From Janthinobacterium lividum PAMC 25724 (GTDB lineage: Bacteria > Pseudomonadota > Gammaproteobacteria > Burkholderiales > Burkholderiaceae_D), in the NCBI GenBank assembly GCA_000242815.2, contig AHHB01000011.1:181392-245391 (forward strand): 64,000 bases of DNA, given 5' to 3'. Position 1 is the first letter of the stretch. Each line of letters opens with the position of its first letter. Of this stretch, positions 36,859-46,589 are shown piece after piece. Position numbers and translations under genes: made by a program. The notes beneath the pieces were generated by a model that saw only the letters and a list, made by a program, of their open reading frames with translations, was not told where the DNA came from and searched no databases.

Positions 36859-37368
36859 TCAGCCGGCGATGGCGCTCTCGATTAATTTATGCAATTCGGC
36901 GAATTCTGGCTTGCCCACGTAGCGCTTGAGGATCTTGCCCTGCTTGTCGAGCACGAAGGTGGTGGGTGTGAGGGCCACGTCGCCGTAAGCCTTGGCCGCC
37001 TCACCTGTCACGTCGAGCGCCACCTTGAAGGGCAGCTGGCGCGTTTCGGCGAAATTAAGGACGTAGTTGGCCGGATCGTATTTCATGGCCACGGCCACCA
37101 ATTCCAGTCCCTGCCCCTTGTACTTGTTGTAGGTGTCGACCATTTCCGGCATTTCTGCCACGCATGTGGTGCAGGAGGTAGCCCAGAAATTGACCATCAC
37201 GACCTTGCCGCGCAGGCTGCTTGACGTAATTTTTTCGCCATGGATGCCGTGGAAGGTCACGTCCGGCGCGCTTTGTTTGTTGTTCAGAAACGCCACCGCA
37301 GCGACAGCCATCAATGCAATACAAAATAGCGCGGGCTTGCTCCAGGATTTGGCACTCGATGTCGACAT
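36859..37368 (-). CDS. TlpA-like membrane-anchored thioredoxin
   Basis: A 169-residue protein with an N-terminal membrane anchor (about 10-30) and a periplasmic thioredoxin fold of the redoxin/TlpA type. The redox motif is C-T-T-C (WATSCTTCVAEMPEM), and TPTTFVLDKQGKILKRYVG gives the cis-Pro loop. It probably reduces or transfers thiols in the periplasm, as in cytochrome c or copper-centre assembly. The partner is unknown. The ATG at 37368 is preferred to a GTG at 37377. It follows dolP by 70 bases, with an inverted repeat between. Confidence 0.88.
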   Translation of the reverse strand: MSTSSAKSWSKPALFCIALMAVAAVAFLNNKQSAPDVTFHGIHGEKITSSSLRGKVVMVNFWATSCTTCVAEMPEMVDTYNKYKGQGLELVAVAMKYDPANYVLNFAETRQLPFKVALDVTGEAAKAYGDVALTPTTFVLDKQGKILKRYVGKPEFAELHKLIESAIAG

Positions 37369-37389
37369 AGTTTTCACACCAGATAACGT

Positions 37390-37418
37390 AACGATGGGGC
37401 CATTATAGCCCCATCGTT
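37390..37418 (-). promoter_or_regulatory. Inverted repeat with a TATAAT loop upstream of the TlpA-like gene
   Basis: AACGATGGGGC and GCCCCATCGTT are perfect 11-base arms around a 7-base loop. Read on the minus strand the loop and stem edge spell TATAAT, 21 bases before the TlpA-like start. It could end dolP transcription or be an operator placed over a -10 box; the T-run after it is short on the minus strand. Confidence 0.5.
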
Positions 37419-37438
37419 TTGTGTACGGCCTGGCGGGC

Positions 37439-38759
<1,321 letters not shown>

Positions 38760-39119
38760 TTACATATCGAGGATGTTCTTCAGCCAGCTGATGCGCCCCC
38801 CATCGATGGCGAGTGCGTCGAAGCGGCATGGCGGCACGATATTTTGCGTCAGCAGCCAGCTTTGCGCCGCCAGCACCATGCGCCGCTGCTTGCTTGACGT
38901 GATGCTGGCCAACGCGCCGCCAAAGGCGGCACTGCTGCGTAGCCGCACTTCCACGAAGACGACCGACGGGCCATCGCGCATGATCAGGTCCAGTTCGCCA
39001 CCTTTGCACCGATAGTTGCGTGCAAGCAGCAACAAGCCTTGTCGCCGCAGATAGGCGAGCGCAGCGTCTTCCCCCTGCTGTCCCCGTGCCTGTGTATTTT
39101 GGAAAGGCAAGGGCAGCAT
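38760..39119 (-). CDS. yraN: UPF0102 (YraN) nuclease-fold protein
   Basis: A 119-residue protein with an endonuclease-like fold: QQGEDAALAYLRRQG, ARNYRCKGGELDLIMRDGPSVVFVEVRLR with the PD-(D/E)xK-like residues Glu and Asp in GELDLI and Glu in FVEVR. The usual E-V-K is E-V-R here, which replaces the third catalytic-type residue. The function is unknown. It lies between lpoA and diaA, as in E. coli. Confidence 0.92.
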   Translation of the reverse strand: MLPLPFQNTQARGQQGEDAALAYLRRQGLLLLARNYRCKGGELDLIMRDGPSVVFVEVRLRSSAAFGGALASITSSKQRRMVLAAQSWLLTQNIVPPCRFDALAIDGGRISWLKNILDM

Positions 39120-39128
39120 GGCGTATCC

Positions 39129-40496
39129 TTATTGTGCCGGTGGCAAGGCGGCCGGCGTTGCCGCTGCGGCCGGTGGCCAGGTGCCCAGTACGCCCTGCTG
39201 GTAGCTGGCAGCTTGCTCCGTGCGTTCGAAGACGCTTTGCGCATTCTCGAAGCGTACGGCCAGGCGGCCAGTCACGCCATCGAGCGTGAACGGCGCGTTT
39301 GGACGCAGCGCCACTTCGCGCGCCACGCGGAAGGCATCGATGCCCAGCGCGTACAGGCGTTCCATGTCCGCCGTCAGGCGGGCGTCGCCTGGCTGCGGCG
39401 GCTGCGGATACTGCATCACTTGCGGGTGGTTGCGCTGCACTTGCCATGGCAGGTCCAGCAGGCGCGCGCCGTCGAGTTCCGTACCGCTGGCGCCGCGTCC
39501 GGTGCCGGGATTTAATGACGACGTGCCATACAGGGGCAAATCGCTGCCGATGGCCACGCGCAATTGGCGCGCCTGGTCAGCGTCGAGCGCGGCAAACAGC
39601 AGGCCAGGCGGTGTCGCGGCCAGGCGCGCGCGCAGCTGCACCAGCTCGGCATCGCTCAGGTAACCATTCGTGGCCGTCAAGTCCATCGTTTCGATCTTGC
39701 CGCCCTGGCGCAGCCATTCCTGCTTGAAGGCGGCGCTGGTGCGGCGTTGCGAGGGCGAACCGGCCGACAGGATCAGCGCGCTGGCAGACGGCTGTTCGCT
39801 GGCGGCCCAGGCGGCGACCTGGCGCGCTTCCGCTTCGATCGACAGGCCCATGATGAGCATTTTTTCCGGCAGGCGCGCCTCGCCGCGGTGGTCCGGGTGG
39901 TTCAGGGCTATCGTCGGCTTGCGCACCAGGTCGCTATTCGCCACCGCCGTGACGGCCGAGCGCGACAGGGGGCCGACGATGACGTCCTGTTCCTCTTGCG
40001 CTTGTGCAAACTTGTTCAGGACATCGCTGCTGCCATCGCCCGTGTCGATCACCGTCACTTCGAAGCCGCTGCGGTCGCGCGCATAGGCGGCCATGAAGCC
40101 GGCGCGCAGCAATTCGGCGGCCGGACCCAAGGAAGACGAGCGCAGCGGCAGCAGCAAGCCGATGTGGTGGACATTGCCATCGGCCGGTGCCGGCGCCGTG
40201 GCCGTCGGCATGTCGAGCGGCGTGCCGGTCGCCGGCTTGTTTTTGCTCGGCGCCAGCGGCGCAGCGTTGCCGTCATACGCGGTAATATCGGGTACGGCCA
40301 CGGCAAACGTCACCGGTTCTGGCGCAGGCGGCTTGGGCGGCACGGGTGGTGGCAACGGCTTCGGTGGCGGCAGCGCCCTTGTGTTAGATTCAATAGGCGC
40401 GCACAATTGGCCGGGCGCGTCGCAAGGCGTGCTGCAAGCGCTCAGCATGCCGGTCGCGGCACAAACAAGCAGTAACTTCACACTATTAGCAAGCAT
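39129..40496 (-). CDS. lpoA: Penicillin-binding protein activator LpoA
   Basis: A 455-residue lipoprotein of the LppC/LpoA family. The signal ends GMLSAC with Cys21 as lipidation site; a Pro-rich linker (about 40-95) follows, then a periplasmic-binding-protein-like domain (HIGLLLPLRSSSLGPAAELLRAGFMAAY, NKFAQAQEEQDVIVGPLSRSAV). In E. coli LpoA activates PBP1A from the outer membrane. Here only the C-terminal PBP-like part is well matched, and the N-terminal TPR part of E. coli LpoA is missing. GGAGG lies 3 bases before ATG at 40496. Confidence 0.88.
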   Translation of the reverse strand: MLANSVKLLLVCAATGMLSACSTPCDAPGQLCAPIESNTRALPPPKPLPPPVPPKPPAPEPVTFAVAVPDITAYDGNAAPLAPSKNKPATGTPLDMPTATAPAPADGNVHHIGLLLPLRSSSLGPAAELLRAGFMAAYARDRSGFEVTVIDTGDGSSDVLNKFAQAQEEQDVIVGPLSRSAVTAVANSDLVRKPTIALNHPDHRGEARLPEKMLIMGLSIEAEARQVAAWAASEQPSASALILSAGSPSQRRTSAAFKQEWLRQGGKIETMDLTATNGYLSDAELVQLRARLAATPPGLLFAALDADQARQLRVAIGSDLPLYGTSSLNPGTGRGASGTELDGARLLDLPWQVQRNHPQVMQYPQPPQPGDARLTADMERLYALGIDAFRVAREVALRPNAPFTLDGVTGRLAVRFENAQSVFERTEQAASYQQGVLGTWPPAAAATPAALPPAQ

Positions 40497-40508
40497 TCAA
40501 CCTCCAAA

Positions 40509-41417
40509 ATGACCGTACAAGAAATCAGTTCCATCGCCAGCCTGCCCATCATGACAGAGGCGGCGCACCAGGTCTATCCTATCGCAACATTGTATATAGT
40601 GGCCACGCCGATCGGCAATGTGACCGATATCAGCTTGCGCGCGCTGCACTTGCTGAGCCTTGCCGACGCCGTTGCCTGTGAAGATACGCGCAATACGGCG
40701 CACCTGCTGACGCGCTTTGGCCTGAACAAGCCATTGATTGCGGCGCATCAACATAATGAGCGTGAAGTGGCGCAGACCCTGATCGCCCGCCTGCACGCCG
40801 GCGAGCGCATCGCCCTCGTCTCCGATGCGGGCACGCCCGCCGTTTCCGACCCGGGCGCGCGCATCGTCGACGCCGTGCGCGCAGCGGGTTTGCGCGTGCT
40901 GCCGCTGCCGGGCGCATCGGCGGCCATCACGGCCATTTCCGCCAGCGGTTTGTTGAATGACCAGTTTTACTTTGTCGGCTTCCTGCCGGCCAAGGCCAAG
41001 CAGCGCGAAAACATGCTGCACAGCTTGCGCGGCGTCACGGCCACGATGGTGTTCTACGAGGCGCCGCACCGCATCCTCGATTGCGCCACAGCCCTGGTGG
41101 AAGCGTTCGAGCCTACGCGCCAGGTGGTGTTTGCGCGCGAACTGACGAAAATGTTCGAGGAAATCCACCGCTGCCCGCTGTCCGAAGCGGAAAGCTGGAT
41201 ACGCGCTGATGCGCATCGCGAAAAGGGCGAATTTGTCGTCCTGCTCGAAGGCGCAACCGAGGCGCAAGACGCGGAAGACGTGGAAGCGGAACGCATCCTG
41301 AACATCCTGCTGGCTGAATGCAGCGTCAAGCAAGCGGCTAACCTGACGGCGCAAATCACGGGGCGCAAGAAAAACGCCCTGTATGAACGGGCGCTGCAGT
41401 TGAAGGGCCAAGAATAA
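40509..41417 (+). CDS. rsmI: 16S rRNA (cytidine1402-2'-O) methyltransferase
   Basis: A 302-residue tetrapyrrole-methylase-family enzyme that 2'-O-methylates C1402 of 16S rRNA. Motifs are YIVATPIGNVTDISLRALH, VACEDTRNTAHLL, LVSDAGTPAVSDPGARIV and PLPGASAAITAISASG. It is divergent from lpoA with only 12 bases between the start codons, so the promoters must lie inside each other's coding region if this start is right. An ATG at 40551 would leave 54 bases and still gives a full catalytic domain; neither has a clear ribosome site. Confidence 0.93.
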   Translation: MTVQEISSIASLPIMTEAAHQVYPIATLYIVATPIGNVTDISLRALHLLSLADAVACEDTRNTAHLLTRFGLNKPLIAAHQHNEREVAQTLIARLHAGERIALVSDAGTPAVSDPGARIVDAVRAAGLRVLPLPGASAAITAISASGLLNDQFYFVGFLPAKAKQRENMLHSLRGVTATMVFYEAPHRILDCATALVEAFEPTRQVVFARELTKMFEEIHRCPLSEAESWIRADAHREKGEFVVLLEGATEAQDAEDVEAERILNILLAECSVKQAANLTAQITGRKKNALYERALQLKGQE

Positions 41418-41480
41418 GGGCATGGTGAGATAGCCAATCCCGGTATCTTGTAAGTCTCTGCCCTTGCCTCAACACTTGCC

Positions 41481-42128
41481 TTACCACTTGCAGCCGCTAT
41501 CCTTTTTGTCGAGCAACATCAGCACGGGTGCCAGCAAGCCCGCGCCTGCATAGGCGGTGCGGCAATCGCCGCGCTTGCCTTGCGCGATATCGCGCGCGAG
41601 TCGGGTTTGCGTTGCCAGCGGCTGGTCGGGGATTTGCCCGACGGCCGTGCCCACCTTGGATGGATCGCGTTCGCCGGCCATCTTGCGCGCCGTCTTCCTG
41701 GCCGCTTCCATGTCGAATTTTGCGGTCTCTTGCGGCAAGGTATCCGAGTTGGCTGCCGGCGTTGCCGGTGCCAGCGTGATGGCTGGCGGGTTCGGTGCTG
41801 GCGCGGTGGCCACCGCTGGCGTCGGCACTGCGCGGGTCGCGGCGCGCCTTGGCTCAATGATGGGTCTTGCTTCGCGCTTTGGCTGGACGACTTCGACAGG
41901 CGGCGCTGGGGGCTTGGCGGCCAGTGGACGTATCCACACGGCAATCGACTCCACGCGCGGACCCGCATCCGGCGCGACAGGCGGTGGCACATGGCGCCAT
42001 AGATAGACCAATGCGCCATGCAGCAGCACGGACACGGCAATGCCCAGCACCATGCTGCGGCGGCTTGGCATGGGCCGGCCACCGTCTCTTCTTTCTATAC
42101 TGAAATCCATTGCCGTCGTCGCCTTCAT
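41481..42128 (-). CDS. TonB-like anchored Pro/Ala-rich protein
   Basis: A 215-residue protein with an N-terminal cytoplasmic tail, one membrane helix (about 27-45, MVLGIAVSVLLHGALVYLW, with the SxxxH pattern of TonB/TolA-type anchors), a Pro/Ala-rich periplasmic linker and a C-terminal part ending QGKRGDCRTAYAGAGLLAPVLMLLDKKDSGCKW, with two cysteines likely to form a disulfide. It resembles energy-transducer-type proteins, but no ExbB/ExbD genes are nearby. The start could also be ATG at 42110. The exact function is unknown. Confidence 0.72.
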   Translation of the reverse strand: MKATTAMDFSIERRDGGRPMPSRRSMVLGIAVSVLLHGALVYLWRHVPPPVAPDAGPRVESIAVWIRPLAAKPPAPPVEVVQPKREARPIIEPRRAATRAVPTPAVATAPAPNPPAITLAPATPAANSDTLPQETAKFDMEAARKTARKMAGERDPSKVGTAVGQIPDQPLATQTRLARDIAQGKRGDCRTAYAGAGLLAPVLMLLDKKDSGCKW

Positions 42129-42276
42129 GTCTGAGCGGGAAAACTTGCCTAGTTAGTGTCGCATACTTCAATAGTTTTGAAAAATACATGGCTTCTCGTG
42201 CCCGGCGTAAATAATTTACACAGAGTTTCACCTGACCCTTGACCGAAGTCGATACGGCCTGTATTATCTTGGTCTT

Positions 42277-42353
42277 CGGAGTGTGGCGCAGCCCGGTAGC
42301 GCACCTGGTTTGGGACCAGGGGGTCCAAGGTTCGAATCCTTGTACTCCGACCA
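42277..42353 (+). tRNA. tRNA-Pro (anticodon UGG)
   Basis: A 77-base cloverleaf including the encoded CCA end: acceptor CGGAGTG paired with TACTCCG, D-arm GCGCAGCCCGGTAGCGC, anticodon arm CCTGG-TTTGGGA-CCAGG with TGG at 42311-42313, variable loop, and T-arm AAGG-TTCGAAT-CCTT. A strong terminator follows 13 bases later, so it is transcribed alone. Confidence 0.97.
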
Positions 42354-42365
42354 AATTTGTAGAAA

Positions 42366-42399
42366 AAAACCCAAGAGCTTCGGCTCTTGGGTTTTTTTT
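42366..42399 (+). terminator. Terminator of the tRNA-Pro gene
   Basis: AACCCAAGAGC and GCTCTTGGGTT pair as a near-perfect stem with a TTCG tetraloop, followed by a run of T. Confidence 0.93.
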
Positions 42400-42424
42400 C
42401 GTCTGTACGGTTCACGCCGGTCGG

Positions 42425-42526
42425 GTAGGTCGGATTAGCGCGCAAGCGCGTAATCCGACGCCACCAGGGTCATGGCAAACACTGTTGTCGGATTACGCGT
42501 GGCGTCGCCACGCTAATCCAACTTAC
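42425..42526. repeat. GTCGGATTA-type palindromic repeat pair, copy 2
   Basis: Two hairpins with the same GTCGGATTA and TAATCCGAC arms as at 8197-8284: 42429-42459 (centre GCGCGCAAGCGCG) and 42487-42522 (centre CGCGTGGCGTCGCCACG; right arm slightly decayed to CTAATCCAAC). Left flank GTAGGT and right flank TTACC mirror copy 1. It lies between the tRNA terminator and the end of the convergent HMG-CoA lyase gene. Confidence 0.82.
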
Positions 42527-42527
42527 C

Positions 42528-43451
42528 TCAAACAGCGGCGCGTTTTGCCGCGATGGCGTTGCCGGCGCGGCTGGAACCCTTGCGCCCCAGCTGCTGCGAG
42601 ATGAACTGGCCCGCATCGACCACCAGTTCCAGGTCGATGCCGGTGTCTATCCCCAGTCCCTGCATCATGTAGAGCACGTCCTCGGTCGCCACGTTACCGG
42701 TAGCGCCCTTGGCGTAGGGGCAGCCGCCCAGGCCCGAGACGGACGAATGATAAATCGCAATACCCGTTTCCAGGCTGGCGTAGATATTTGCCAGCGCCTG
42801 GCCATAGGTGTCGTGGAAGTGGCCGGACAGGCCGCCCACGTGGAAGGCTTGAATCGCGCGCTGCATGACCGCCTGCGTTTTTCGCGGCGTGGCCACGCCG
42901 ATGGTGTCGGCGATGTCGATCTCGTCGCAACCGAGGTCGCGCATGCGCCCCACCACGTCGGCCACGGCGTCCAGCGGCACGTCGCCCTGATAGGGGCAGC
43001 CGAAGGCGCAGCTGATGCTGCCGCGCAGGCGCAAGCCATGTGCCTTGGCCGCCTTGGCCACGCCTTCGAAGCGGGCGATCGATTCAGCTATCGAGCAGTT
43101 GATATTCTTTTGCGAGAACGCCTCGGAGGCGGAGCCGAAGATCACCACTTCATCGGCCTTCGCCGCCAGCGCGGCATCGAAACCTTGCATGTTCGGCGTC
43201 AGCGCCGAATACAGGGTACCGGCGCGGCGCGTGATCTTGTCCATCACTTCCGCGCTGGTGGCCATTTGCGGCACCCATTTTGGCGAGACGAAGGACGCCG
43301 CCTCGATGTTGCTGAAGCCGGCCAAGGTCAGGCGGTCGACCAGCTCGATCTTGACGGCGGCGCTGATGGTTTCCTTTTCGTTTTGCAGGCCGTCGCGCGG
43401 ACCCACTTCGACGATCTTCACCTGTTTTGGCAAACTCACTTGATTGCTCAT
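42528..43451 (-). CDS. mvaB: Hydroxymethylglutaryl-CoA lyase
   Basis: A 307-residue TIM-barrel lyase that splits 3-hydroxy-3-methylglutaryl-CoA into acetoacetate and acetyl-CoA, the last step of leucine breakdown (LiuE). Motifs are VEVGPRDGLQNEKE at the start, SPKWVPQMA, AFGCPYQG, and the signature GLGGCPYAKGATGNVATED with the catalytic Cys. It starts one base after the stop of the hydroxyacid dehydrogenase gene, so it is in the same operon as the liuD gene upstream. Confidence 0.95.
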   Translation of the reverse strand: MSNQVSLPKQVKIVEVGPRDGLQNEKETISAAVKIELVDRLTLAGFSNIEAASFVSPKWVPQMATSAEVMDKITRRAGTLYSALTPNMQGFDAALAAKADEVVIFGSASEAFSQKNINCSIAESIARFEGVAKAAKAHGLRLRGSISCAFGCPYQGDVPLDAVADVVGRMRDLGCDEIDIADTIGVATPRKTQAVMQRAIQAFHVGGLSGHFHDTYGQALANIYASLETGIAIYHSSVSGLGGCPYAKGATGNVATEDVLYMMQGLGIDTGIDLELVVDAGQFISQQLGRKGSSRAGNAIAAKRAAV

Positions 43452-43452
43452 C

Positions 43453-44385
43453 TCAATATCCTTGCAAACGGTTGACGATGCCGGCGACTACTGCTCCGGC
43501 ATGCAGGCGGCGCATCTTGGCGGCGATCTGCGCCACGCTTTCGCGGCGCAGGGTGGCCGCCGAAATATGCGGCGTGATGGTGATGCGCGGTTCTTGCCAG
43601 AATGGGTGCTGTTGCGGCAGCGGCTCGTTGCGGAACACGTCGAGCGTTGCCCCGGCGATATGTCCGCTGCGAATCAGGGTCAGTAAATCCGGTTCGGCAA
43701 TATGCGCGCCGCGCGCCACGTTGATGACGTAGGCGCCTGGCAGCAGCATCGACAGACGCGTGCGGTCGAGCAGGTTATGCGTCTCGGGCGTGAGCGGCAG
43801 CATGCACACCAGCACGCGCGTGCCGCGCAAAAAGGCTTCCAGCTCCTCTTCGCCCGCAAAACATTGCACGCCATCGCTTGACTTGCGGCTGCGGCTCCAT
43901 CCCCGCAGGGGAAACTCGAACTGCGCCAGCGCTTGCAGTACGCGGTTGCCCAGCACGCCCATGCCCAGCACGCCGATGGGGAAATCGGCCTTGTCGTAGG
44001 CGGGTAGCGCTTGCCAGATGCCGGCGCGGCCCTGCGCCTCGTACGCGTCGAACTGGCGGAAGTGGCGCAGCACGGCGTGGCTCACATATTCGGCCATCTG
44101 CACGCCCATGCCCGCGTCGTCCAGGCGTATCAGCGGCACGTGTGCGGGCAGCGCCTCGCCAAATTTCAAGAGTGCGTCGACACCTGCGCCCGTGTTGAAG
44201 ATGGCTTTAACTTGGCGTAATGCTGGCAGCATGGCCGCTGGCGGCTGCCATACGACGGCGTAGTCGCACGGCGCGAACGTTTCGCCTTCGCGCCAGAAAT
44301 GGATTTCGGCCTCGGGCAGCAAGTCACGCAAGTCGCTGATCCACGCCGCTTCCTTGCCGTCCGAACGTTGTAAAAGTATGCGCAT
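43453..44385 (-). CDS. ghrA: D-2-hydroxyacid dehydrogenase (glyoxylate/hydroxypyruvate reductase A type)
   Basis: A 310-residue NAD(P)-dependent dehydrogenase. GVLGMGVLGNRVLQALAQFEFPLRGWSRS is the nucleotide-binding motif with the GxGxxG pattern; VINVARGAHI and the catalytic ARG, Glu and His (ITPHISAAT) are in place. The sequence resembles GhrA, which reduces glyoxylate and hydroxypyruvate. Its place between liuD and the HMG-CoA lyase gene is unusual for a leucine cluster. Start is ATG at 44385 rather than the GTG six bases upstream. Confidence 0.88.
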   Translation of the reverse strand: MRILLQRSDGKEAAWISDLRDLLPEAEIHFWREGETFAPCDYAVVWQPPAAMLPALRQVKAIFNTGAGVDALLKFGEALPAHVPLIRLDDAGMGVQMAEYVSHAVLRHFRQFDAYEAQGRAGIWQALPAYDKADFPIGVLGMGVLGNRVLQALAQFEFPLRGWSRSRKSSDGVQCFAGEEELEAFLRGTRVLVCMLPLTPETHNLLDRTRLSMLLPGAYVINVARGAHIAEPDLLTLIRSGHIAGATLDVFRNEPLPQQHPFWQEPRITITPHISAATLRRESVAQIAAKMRRLHAGAVVAGIVNRLQGY

Positions 44386-44396
44386 CGTCACAGCCT

Positions 44397-46430
44397 TTAT
44401 GCGGCAGCCTTGAAGGCCAGTAGCGGCGCGCCATCGCTCACCTGGTCGCCGACGCCGTACAGCACGTCTTCCACCAAGCCATCGTGTGGCGCGGCGATGG
44501 TGTGCTCCATCTTCATCGCTTCCATGATGACCAAAGGCTCGCCCTTTTTCACGTCCTGGCCTTTGTTGACAAGCACGGCGACGACCTTGCCCGGCATGGG
44601 CGCCGTCAGGCGGCCGCCTTCCGCTTCCACTTCGCCCGCATGCGCCATCGGGTCGCTGTAATGCAAGGTGTAGTGCAAGCCGCTGCTAAATACGTGGAAC
44701 TGCTCGCCGTCGCGCAGCACGGTGCCGTGCACGGCACGCTCGCCGAGCTTGATGTGCAGCTCATTGCCTTGGCGCGCCGTCAAGCTGAGGGGCTGGCCGT
44801 TGAACAGCCAGCCATCGGTCTGGTAGGTGATGCGTGCGGCATAGGCCTCGGCCTCGGCGCCGCCAGCGAGCGTGAACTCATCGGCAAACGCCAGGCTGCG
44901 TCCCAGAGTGCTGTTCAAGCGCCAGCCCAGGGCATTGCCCCACGGGTCGGCGCGGTGGCTCGACTGCGTTTCGGCGGCCGCTTTCTCTTCCAGCAGCAGG
45001 GCCACCGACGCCAGTGCCAGCGCCGTGTCTGGCGTTGCCTGCAGCGCGGGGAATAGCGATTCTTGATTGCGCTCGATTAAACCCGTGTCGAGATCGGCGC
45101 TGGCAAATGCCTGGCCTTCGACCAGGCGCTTCAAAAAAGCGATATTGCTGGCCAGGCCCACGATCTGGTACTCACCCAGCGCCTGCGCCATGCGTGCCAG
45201 TGCCTCGCGGCGGTCTGCGCCCCAGACGATCAGCTTGGCGATCATGGGGTCGTAGAACGGGGAGATAGCGTCGCCCTCGCGCACGCCCGAATCGATGCGC
45301 ACGGCGGCCGGAACCACCGTTCCGCCCAGCTCGAACGTCACCGCCGACGGCGACTGCATGTGGCGCAGGGTGCCGATCGATGGCAGGAAGCCCTTTTCCG
45401 GGTTTTCCGCATAGATGCGCGCTTCGATGGCGTGGCCGTGGATCGTCAGCTCATGCTGTTTTTTCGGCAGCGGCTCGCCAAAGGCGACGCGCAACTGCCA
45501 TTCCACCAGGTCGGTGCCGGTGATCATTTCCGTCACCGGGTGTTCCACCTGCAAGCGCGTGTTCATCTCCATGAAGTAGAACGAACCATCCTGGTTGGCG
45601 ATGAATTCCACCGTGCCCGCGCCCACATAGCCGACAGCCTTGGCAGCGGCGACGGCCGCCTCGCCCATGGCGGCGCGGCGGTCGAACGGCATGCCCGGCG
45701 CCGGCGCTTCTTCCAGCACCTTTTGATGACGGCGCTGCACCGAGCAATCGCGCTCGAACAGGTAGATGCAGTTGCCCAGGGTATCGGCAAACACCTGGAT
45801 TTCAATATGCCGTGGACGCGACAGGTATTTCTCGGCCAGCACCTTGTCGTCGCCGAAAGAGCTGATCGCTTCGCGCTTGCACGAGGCCAGCGCAGCCTTG
45901 AAGTCGGCGCAGTGCTCGATGACGCGCATGCCCTTGCCGCCGCCGCCGGCCGAAGCCTTCAGCAGCACGGGGTAGCCGATCTTGTCGGCCTGGCCGTGCA
46001 GGAAGTCCGCATCCTGGTTGTCGCCGTGGTAGCCAGGCACCAGCGGCACATTCGCCTTTTCCATCAGCGACTTGGCGGCCGATTTGGAACCCATGGCGCG
46101 CATGGCGGACGCTGGCGGGCCGATGAAGACCAGGCCTGCAGCGTGGCAGGCGTCGGCGAAGTTGGCGTTTTCGGACAAAAAGCCGTAGCCGGGGTGGATC
46201 GCCTGCGCGCCAGTGGCCAGCGCCACGGCGATGATCTTGTCACCGCACAGATAGCTTTCCTTGGCCGGCGCAGGGCCGATCAGCACCGCTTCGTCGCAGA
46301 CGGCGACGTGCTTGGCGTTGGCGTCTGCCTCCGAATATACGGCAACGGTCTGGATGCCCATGCGGCGCGCGGTAGCGGCGACACGGCAAGCGATTTCGCC
46401 GCGGTTGGCGATCAGGATTTTAGTGAACAT
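44397..46430 (-). CDS. liuD: Methylcrotonyl-CoA carboxylase biotin-containing subunit (alpha)
   Basis: A 677-residue biotin carboxylase subunit. The carboxylase domain starts FTKILIANRGEIACRV and has the ATP-grasp KASAGGGGKGMR loop and RDCSVQRRHQKV; the C-terminal biotinyl domain carries EAMKMEHTI with the biotinylated Lys. With the LiuB subunit it carboxylates 3-methylcrotonyl-CoA in leucine breakdown. The length and layout match MccA/LiuD. The gene is cut off from liuB/liuC by the four bio genes and repeat copy B. Confidence 0.93.
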   Translation of the reverse strand: MFTKILIANRGEIACRVAATARRMGIQTVAVYSEADANAKHVAVCDEAVLIGPAPAKESYLCGDKIIAVALATGAQAIHPGYGFLSENANFADACHAAGLVFIGPPASAMRAMGSKSAAKSLMEKANVPLVPGYHGDNQDADFLHGQADKIGYPVLLKASAGGGGKGMRVIEHCADFKAALASCKREAISSFGDDKVLAEKYLSRPRHIEIQVFADTLGNCIYLFERDCSVQRRHQKVLEEAPAPGMPFDRRAAMGEAAVAAAKAVGYVGAGTVEFIANQDGSFYFMEMNTRLQVEHPVTEMITGTDLVEWQLRVAFGEPLPKKQHELTIHGHAIEARIYAENPEKGFLPSIGTLRHMQSPSAVTFELGGTVVPAAVRIDSGVREGDAISPFYDPMIAKLIVWGADRREALARMAQALGEYQIVGLASNIAFLKRLVEGQAFASADLDTGLIERNQESLFPALQATPDTALALASVALLLEEKAAAETQSSHRADPWGNALGWRLNSTLGRSLAFADEFTLAGGAEAEAYAARITYQTDGWLFNGQPLSLTARQGNELHIKLGERAVHGTVLRDGEQFHVFSSGLHYTLHYSDPMAHAGEVEAEGGRLTAPMPGKVVAVLVNKGQDVKKGEPLVIMEAMKMEHTIAAPHDGLVEDVLYGVGDQVSDGAPLLAFKAAA

Positions 46431-46473
46431 GGTCTCTCTCTTTGCAGCTCGTGGCTGGAAGTTTTTTTATTGT

Positions 46474-46577
46474 GGGGTCAGACCCTTTGGGTCAGACCCC
46501 TGCAGTACAGACGTTGGGTCAGGTTGTTGCTTAACCCAAAAGCAATAGCTGGGGTCAGACCCGGCGGGTCTGACCCC
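46474..46577. repeat. GGGGTCAGACCC-type palindromic repeat, copy B
   Basis: Two palindromes: GGGGTCAGACCC-TTT-GGGTCAGACCCC at 46474-46500, and GGGGTCAGACCC-GGC-GGGTCTGACCCC at 46551-46577. Between them lies AACCCAAAAGCAATAGCT, which matches the stretch beside the first palindrome of copy A on the opposite strand. The element lies between bioB and liuD. Confidence 0.88.
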
Positions 46578-46589
46578 GGTTGACTTCGA

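Noticed and set aside
41418..41480. AAGGGCA...TGCCCTT pair after rsmI as a terminator
   Set aside because: The arms are only 7 bases with a loop of about 40 bases and no T-run.
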